NCBI GenBank assembly: GCA_022494885.1
Contig: JAGVSM010003765.1
Location: 1-64,000, forward strand
DNA length: 64,000 nt
Direction of reading: 5' to 3'
From: Micrasema longulum
Lineage: Eukaryota > Arthropoda > Insecta > Trichoptera > Brachycentridae
Shown: one piece after another, positions 58,301-64,000 of the stretch
Position numbering within the stretch: position 1 is the first letter of the stretch
Layout of the letters: each line of letters starts with the position of its first letter
The notes under the pieces: generated by a model
Databases searched by the model: none
What the model saw: the letters and a program-made list of their open reading frames with translations, nothing else
What the model was told of the DNA's origin: nothing
Translations under genes and position numbers: made by a program

Positions 58301-61300
58301 TTCAGTTATAAGACCTGACTATGGAGACGGCCATGTTCCGCACACAGCTTATATTTATCCAAACTTACAGGTATATTAAAATATATTGCCTTCCTTTGTG
58401 ATGCCTAACAAAATATTTAAATTGTTTTAACATATTTTAAGTGTGGATTTTACAGATAAAGAATTTAGAAATAGCTTCAATAGAAAATCCTTCTATGCTA
58501 TTAGTATCTGGTATAAGTTGTGAAGTTAAAGCTGGAGAAATTCTAGCCATCATGGCCACAGCAGAAGGAGAAGCTACTGGGTTATTAAATGTTCTAGCGG
58601 GTATTGAGAAGGTAATCATCATTTTTTATTTATGTTTGGGTGATTGGAAGATATTTCTTTTAGCAATAAGCCCGCTAAAGTAGTTTAAAATAAATCATTA
58701 TGTCAATATCCCTAGGCAAAATTAGCAGTTCACAATGGAGTCCTGGTCCCGACCCTGATAAATGGGAGTGAAGTATGAACTTAGAAAAATAGGGATGAAA
58801 GTAGGCTGAATGCTGTCGAAATGCGATCTCTCAGGCGAATGTGTGGTAAAACAATGTACGATAGATGCACAAATGTAGAGATCTGTACATTATGTAAAGC
58901 TGAGATTAGAATTATCGACTAAATTAAGAAAGGATCTCTGCGCTGGTATGGACATGTAGAGAGAATGGACAGCGAAAGACCGGCTAAGAATATTTACAAT
59001 ATGAATGTTGATGGATGCAGAAATAGAGGAAGAGCGAGAAAGACATGGCATGACCAAATCCAACAAATCTCCATCTGGAGCTATTCTACTCAATTTAAAT
59101 CGAATATTCTCATCCATATTTGAGGAAAAATTGTTTTATTTTCTCAAATACTTCCTGCAGTGTTTTTGTACTAATAATAATAAAGATGTATGCATTATAG
59201 AAATTATCTGGAGATATTATACTCAATGGGCAACCGGTAGCAAAAGCAACATTGAAAAATACAACAGCTTATGTCAGAAATAATATCAATATGTGTCCAG
59301 ATATGACGGTAGTACAAACATTGAGATTTCACGCCCAGTTAAAATGGCCAAATACCAAAATGTCACAGATTAAGGTGGATGCAAAGGACCGAGTAAGTTT
59401 ACACATATTTCATATAGTGTTGCATATAATATATTAGTTGTCTCAATATGTACGTCAAAAAAATATTGTATGTTTTTTTAGATAAACATTCTAATCGAAG
59501 AACTTGGACTAGAGCAAGTAAGATTGACTAATGTTGGCAGACTGACTCGATCTGAATTGAGAAGGCTAAATGTTGCTTGCCACATGCTTTTAGATACTGT
59601 TATCCTAATTCTTGATCAACCGACCAAAGAAATGGATATATTCGACACTTTTTTCTTAATAGAGTACTTAAGAAATTGGGCAAGCACAGGAAGAATCGTA
59701 ATAATGACCCTTCATCCTCCAACATATGAAATTTTTGCAATGCTTTCTAAAGTGGTACTTCTATCTGCTGGTCGCACCATGTTTAGTGGATACAGAAGGG
59801 ACTTGATACCATACTTCGCATCTATAGATTATCCATGCCCAGCATTCAAAAATCCATCCGATTATTACTGTAAGTAGCATATTAATTTCACATTTTAGTG
59901 TGTTCAAAATAAATATTTGGGTTCTTATGATGCACCCAAATATTACAATTTTATGGCCTATTTCAAAGTCAGAAATAACCGCACTTGAAAAGTGGGAATC
60001 AAGTTGTGGTAGATCGGTTCGAACCTCAGCCCTCTGGAACCACATCGATCAGGCAATAAATTGTTATTTCGGTTGGTTGAAATAAATTGCTATAAAAGTC
60101 GGAGGTTTGAACCTCGCAACTTATTTCCTATTTTCTAACACGGTTACTTATTGAATTGTATATTTATGTAAATCATAAGAACCCATAGATGTATTTTTTG
60201 CATGAAAAAAAATTCAACTAGGATCCAATTATAGATAAACCACCAATCTAGCACAACTGTAGATCTACCTTGTTGAAGTAACTGAAAACTTTTGAAATTA
60301 AAATTTGAGTAAACATACAGTTGAACTTATATTGCATTAGCTCATCTATCCAGGTGTAATTTAAAAGTAATATACACATGCTCTGGTAGCATTTATTGTT
60401 GGCAATCAGTACTTCGGCGTTTGCGCCAACAATAATGTCTACTAGGGTGTTAAGCTGTAATATCTTCATATTATAAAAAGTGTCGGCTACAACCCTCACA
60501 AACATCTAATGTAGTATTTATTACCTATCATATTTTAGACAGTCGAAACGCAAATTCACTGAAATTATGTGAAATTATTAACCACTTTATACAATGGGTT
60601 TATTAATGTGTAAACCATGTAAATATATATGTATTCTTGGCAGTGCTTTAATTTAATAATAATTTTCAATACAATTTTAGTGGACCTGGTGACCTTAGAT
60701 GACCTGTCCGCTGCAGCCATGTTGGAATCATCAGGACGTATAGAGCAGTTAGCTGAAGTGTTTAGAAGTGCCCAGGCGAGAGTCAGAGGAGAGGGAGAGG
60801 GGAGCCTTCACTTAGTACCACCTATTCCTCTACCCAACTCCATTTGCCGAGCAAACCCCTTTACTCAGGCTTGGTTGCTTTTCAAGTAAGTTATGCATTA
60901 TGTAAAATATCAAACTACAAGTTATTTTTTTATTCACTTATAATTATCTAGGGCCATAATGCTCAGTTGCATCACATATTTCATATTTATTAGGTTTACA
61001 ACAATATTTTTTTTCTTTTGCGGAATGGGAAACAATAATATAAAATATATTAAATAGTATAAAATTGTATTTCTAGTATAAAATTGAATTTGAAATTTAA
61101 GAAAATATATTATCTCTCAATGCCAAATTGAGATTAATATGACAGCATGGTGTCTATGTCCGGACGAATTAAGAATACAGTTCTGTTTGTGAAATAGAAC
61201 CAGAATCTTAGACTAATACTTTCCACTCGATAGCTGCTCTCAGGTAAAAATCCTGAATCAAGAAATCCAGAATTAAGTCACGTCATTGTTTAGAGGTAGG

Positions 61301-63923
61301 CACGTTTGCCTACCATGCTTGAGGTCCCAGGTTCGATTCCTGGTAAGGTCAACATGAAATATTGATTAAAACAATGTTTCTGCATTGCAATATTTCATGT
61401 TCCTGGACTGACATATAAAGCGTTAGACTGATCACCTAACCTTCATGTAACAGATGATTGATATACGCTGCATTTAGTGTATCAATGCAGTCACCACCGG
61501 ACGTGGACGGGTATGAACATGAGTTATAGCTCCACCACACTATGCTCCTTGCGCAGCTCCTCACTTTGCTCCTCGCGCTGCCGCCCTCTCGCCGGATGTT
61601 GGCCTCTCTGCCCACACACTGCTCTGCTTAATCAATCAATCGCGACGCTCCGCACCTGTCATTTATCTTTACTATACAATGGACGATGAAACTGTGGCAG
61701 CGTGCGCGCTATGCATTTTTAGTATGGCTAATTATATCAATGTCATACAAAGAAATATGCATCATTCAAAAATGACGCGTGCGTCTTGTGTGAGCACTCA
61801 ATGGGTACTGCGACCGCGCGATTATGTGGCCAACCACTCGCGCTCATATTGCCGGTCCTTTGACTAGCGCTCAAAAACCAACAAAATAGGGAGCGGTGGG
61901 CACAACGAGAAGCATGACGTGCGGCATGACGAGTAATGTTGCCACACTATGTCTCTGCCTCCTTTCCTCGCTACTTCCTATGCCACTCGTTGAGTGTGTT
62001 GCAGGCCCATTAGATTTTCTGAATTTAAATAATTTATTTCAATGCCTGCAAAATATTTACATAAATATTACCTGCAGAAATTTAAAATACTTTGAAGTCC
62101 TTAAGGAAAAAATGTAAATTATGTTAATCAAGAGAAAAGAAATTAAATTACATATCTTGGTTTTATAAATATTATATAAATGACAAAATTTGTTGTATGT
62201 ATGAGTTTCATACGCTTTGTCACTGACATTTTAAATTTCCGCCATAAATCTGTAAATAAATATTATGATCCATATAAATTATGTTATTTATCTTTCTTAC
62301 AGGAAAACACTTGTCTACACTCAGCCAAATACAATAATTAGTTGGATCACACGCCTTATCCTAGCTGCCATAGTTTCTTTAATAATCGGTGCCATTTTCT
62401 GGGACCTACCTGCAAGTGATTCTCAGCTCACTCAAAATGATAGACTCGGTTATCACTACACGACAATGTGTGTCTCCGTATGGCCCCTGCTGCTACTTCT
62501 TTGTACCAAACCCATACATTCCCAACGCAAGTATATCGAGAGAGACATTGATATTGGTCTATATGGTAGAACTGTCTTTATTTTGACTGATGTAAGTTTA
62601 AACAAAACATTTGACAATCTAACACTTTAACTCACTGAGAAACTCATTTTCCAAACATTGTGTTGATTTTCAGCCAATCATTTTTTCTTCATAATTTGTG
62701 GGCTAAATTATCGATTCATTCATTCAATTCCGTAATTGGTTATTAATATTTCAGAGTAATAATTCACGACCAGCTTATAGAGACGCCCTTTCCCTCTATT
62801 GCATAGAAAAAACAAACGTGTAACGGACAGTTCATCACTGCGCTTGCAATTCTCGACCTGAGTACCTACAGGCCATTGTTTTGCCATAAACTTTAGCTAA
62901 CTTCCTAGAATGGTTTTTGTCTGTATGGACAGCTCTATAAGTGGGTCGCGAATTATTATAAATGCCGACATATATATGAATATATTTTTAAAAAACAGAA
63001 AAGATGGTTGCTTTTTTCTAATTTGATGCATTACTGCATATCGTGGGTATACTGGCAAAAAACGTGAAATAGAAAATATGCTAATTTGACTTAATGATTC
63101 AGTTTTCTAAAGTTTTTAACGCTCTAAAAACTGGCAAAATACACTAAAGGCATATAAATTTCATTTATCTGTAGTTTTAAAAATGAATTTAAGGTTAAGT
63201 CGTATACCCGGCATTTTATTGAGGCTAAAGGCTTTAAATAACTTAATATTTACTTAATATAAAATTAAGAAACGGAAAAATTAAAAACATGTTTTGAAGT
63301 GAGCACATAAAAGAGTAAAATTGGAACAAAACTTTGATGCTTGATTCTCAAAACAGGGATTTGAGAGTTAAAGCTTTTTGCCACTATACCCACGATATTG
63401 TTTCATTATTTCTCACTTATAGTAATTTACATTATGTAACATTGTTTTAGACAATAACTGATATTCTCCCAACCTTGTGTATATGGATGGCTTATTTAAT
63501 TCCGAGTTACTCAATGACCGGACTGTATATGCAAGGATATGATAACTACAATGGATTTTATATTTACCTTGGTAAGTATGGGCAAATTTTTAATTTAAAA
63601 GATAATAAACTAATAATTGAATCATTACATTAAACATATTTTCAGGTTACATGGTTCTCTACCTCTGCTGCATCAAAATGCTCGTTAAAGCCATAACATA
63701 TTTGATTCCACCATACAAATGGTCTTCATACATTAGTGCTATCCTATTAAGCATAATAATTATGGCAAGTGGTTATACTATTCACCGTCTGGATATGACT
63801 TCATACACAAGATGGATAGAGTACATTTCACCAGCCAGATGGGTTATGTCCTTATTATTAGAAAGAGAACTCAGTGTACAAGCCATTCAATCTAACCAAT
63901 TAACCAGGTGTAGAAATAAACAG
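55302..63923 (+). CDS. ABCG8-like half transporter (13 coding exons, 3' end missing)
   Basis: Coding exons with matching phases and GT/AG ends: 55302-55417, 56576-56707, 57000-57140, 57634-57778, 57952-58148, 58223-58370, 58456-58611, 59201-59392, 59482-59869, 60681-60885, 62303-62591, 63451-63571 and 63646-63923. They join into 836 residues without a stop; the last donor is at 63924 and the final exon(s) lie outside. Order: a basic N-terminal extension (about 1-293), a nucleotide-binding domain, a linker, then five of the expected six membrane segments, the ABCG half-transporter layout. The degenerate ATP motifs and the head-to-head ABCG5-like neighbour point to the ABCG8 partner; I recall Drosophila CG31121 as the likely orthologue but could not check it. 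The ATG at 55302 is the first in frame after the acceptor at 55290-55291. Human ABCG8 is about 670 residues, so this protein is clearly longer at its N-terminus. Confidence 0.88.
55365..55860 (+). repeat. Exon-derived tandem repeats at the start of ABCG8-like intron 2
   Basis: The distal part of the first coding exon (from CACGACCCCCGCGCCATGCA at 55365) and its splice donor is repeated downstream, with unit starts near 55365, 55464, 55551, 55639 and about 55728, plus a poor sixth near 55815. Spacing is 99, 87, 88 and about 89 bases, and units decay with distance. Unit 2 keeps a donor (TACAG/GTCC, exon end 55516) exactly 99 bases after the first, in the same phase. Unit 3 has GC in place of GT and then an in-frame TAG; later units have lost the donor. 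A 33-residue in-frame alternative exon end is therefore possible. Confidence 0.8.
57190..57245 (-). mobile_element. Decayed Penelope-like arm in ABCG8-like intron
   Basis: The minus strand contains CTGATGTCGGTCATGATGAA followed by ACACCG, similar to the hammerhead-like core at 17971-18000. A related string (GCAATTCCACCAAGAAA) lies at 57560-57577. Confidence 0.35.
58456..59869 (+). other. Degenerate nucleotide-binding domain of the ABCG8-like protein
   Basis: Three exons carry the domain. The Walker A position reads ATAEGEATGLLNVLAG (residues 327-342) where GxxGxGKS/T-LL is expected: the lysine is Ala333 (codon 58573-58575) and the three glycines are replaced. The Q-loop position after AYVR is Asn (about residue 372) in place of Gln. 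The signature region reads LTRSELRRLNVA (430-441), so SGG is lost. Walker B is VILILDQPTKEMD, with Gln455 in place of the catalytic Glu. The H-loop His (MTLHPP, about 487) is kept. Fold-defining segments around each motif are intact and the frame is open, so this looks like sequence drift under constraint on structure and not pseudogenisation. Confidence 0.82.
58640..59080 (+). mobile_element. LINE fragments in ABCG8-like intron
   Basis: First a 3' tail of the L2/Daphne-like family (GGAAGATATTTCTTTTAGCA, 58647), then an RTE-like piece with frames AESRLNAVEMRSLRRMCGKT-like, KGSLRWYGHVERMDSERPAK and GRARKTWHDQIQQIS. Both lie in the intron between the exons ending at 58611 and starting at 59201. 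Confidence 0.75.
61185..61480 (+). mobile_element. SINE family 2, long form, in ABCG8-like intron
   Basis: TGAAATAGAACCAGAATCTT at the start, B box GGTTCGATTCC at about 61330, and the GCGTTAGACTGATCACCTAA body. Matches 11130-11428. Confidence 0.65.
61480..62030 (+). mobile_element. Possible Harbinger-type fragment in ABCG8-like intron
   Basis: A GC-richer block inside an AT-rich intron. The frame from 61679 begins MDDETVAACALCIFSM, which resembles the N-terminus of some insect Harbinger nucleases (MDxExAAACAL..). No catalytic motif is visible and no ends were found, so the call is weak. Confidence 0.35.
62303..63923 (+). other. Membrane domain exons of the ABCG8-like protein
   Basis: Hydrophobic stretches visible in order: TM1 in the exon at 62303 (WITRLILAAIVSLIIGAIFW), TM2 in the same exon (around VSVWPLLLLLC), TM3 in the exon at 63451 (around LPTLCIWMAYLIP), TM4 at the start of the exon at 63646 (around YMVLYLCCIKML) and TM5 (around ISAILLSIIIMASGY). 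This is the reverse ABCG arrangement with the membrane domain after the ATP domain. The terminal segment after 'RWVMSLLLEREL' normally holds an extracellular loop and TM6; it is missing because the window ends. Confidence 0.82.
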
Positions 63924-64000
63924 GTAAAATACTCTAAACTTATTTGAAGGTCCACAATATGAGTGAAAAATCTATCTCATAAAAAATATATATTATCATG

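Larger units (their letters stand above)
55302..58370 (+). other. ABCG8-like N-terminal extension exons
   Basis: Six exons encode about 293 residues before the nucleotide-binding domain. The composition is rich in Ser, Arg, Gln, Asn and Pro with no predicted membrane segment, which suggests a disordered cytosolic tail. Several R-R-x-S-like strings occur (RRYSVP in exon 1, RRNSVAD in exon 5, RNKSVSE in exon 5), the kind of sequence that basophilic kinases such as PKA or Akt prefer. Also visible are SALGS repeats in exons 2 and 3. The function of the tail is unknown. Confidence 0.8.

Noticed and set aside
60005..60240. SINE-like sequence with TTCGAACCTC strings
   Set aside because: Two B-box-like strings are present but no coherent tRNA-like head or matching copy in the window.
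1..64000. CRISPR arrays, operons or bacterial features
   Set aside because: No evenly spaced identical repeats with unique spacers, and the spliced genes and SINEs show that the DNA is eukaryotic.

Overview
The window is AT-rich eukaryotic DNA, almost certainly from an insect or another arthropod. Genes are split by introns, intergenic and intronic DNA is packed with mobile-element remains, and the only host genes I recognise are two ABCG-family half transporters whose closest relatives, as far as I can judge by eye, are insect orthologues of vertebrate ABCG5 and ABCG8. The order of insect cannot be decided from the sequence alone.

Layout. (1) Positions 1-5.2 kb, minus strand: the 5' part of an ABCG5-like gene. 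Coding exon 1 is 4836-4889 and exon 2 is 841-958, ending inside the Walker A motif; the rest lies beyond the left edge. (2) 5.2-6.5 kb: a relatively GC-rich block that looks like a divergent promoter. A minus-strand initiator lies near 5136 for ABCG5. A plus-strand TATA box (6010) and initiator (6033) are followed by a leader exon that ends at a strong splice donor (6528). (3) 6.5-55.3 kb: no convincing host exon. The region is filled with mobile elements, many nested, and I read it tentatively as the giant first intron of the plus-strand gene. (4) 55.3-64 kb, plus strand: thirteen consistent coding exons of an ABCG8-like half transporter (836 residues so far), with the last exon(s) beyond the right edge.

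The two transporters sit head to head, as ABCG5 and ABCG8 do in vertebrates, where the products form an obligate heterodimer that exports sterols. The ABCG8-like partner has lost most canonical ATP-site residues (Walker A lysine and glycines, Q-loop glutamine, signature SGG, Walker B glutamate) but keeps its reading frame, splice phases and H-loop histidine. It therefore looks like a functional but catalytically degenerate half. It also has a long basic, serine-rich N-terminal extension.

Mobile elements: Penelope-like elements whose inverted terminal repeats carry hammerhead-ribozyme-like cores (several families, more than ten cores); L2/Daphne-like, Jockey-like and RTE-like LINE fragments; at least four tRNA-headed SINE families; mariner, hAT and Harbinger remains; a TTAA-flanked MITE; several long foldback elements; and unclassified dispersed repeats. 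All coordinates were read by eye, so element edges are good to about 5-20 bases unless a target duplication is stated.
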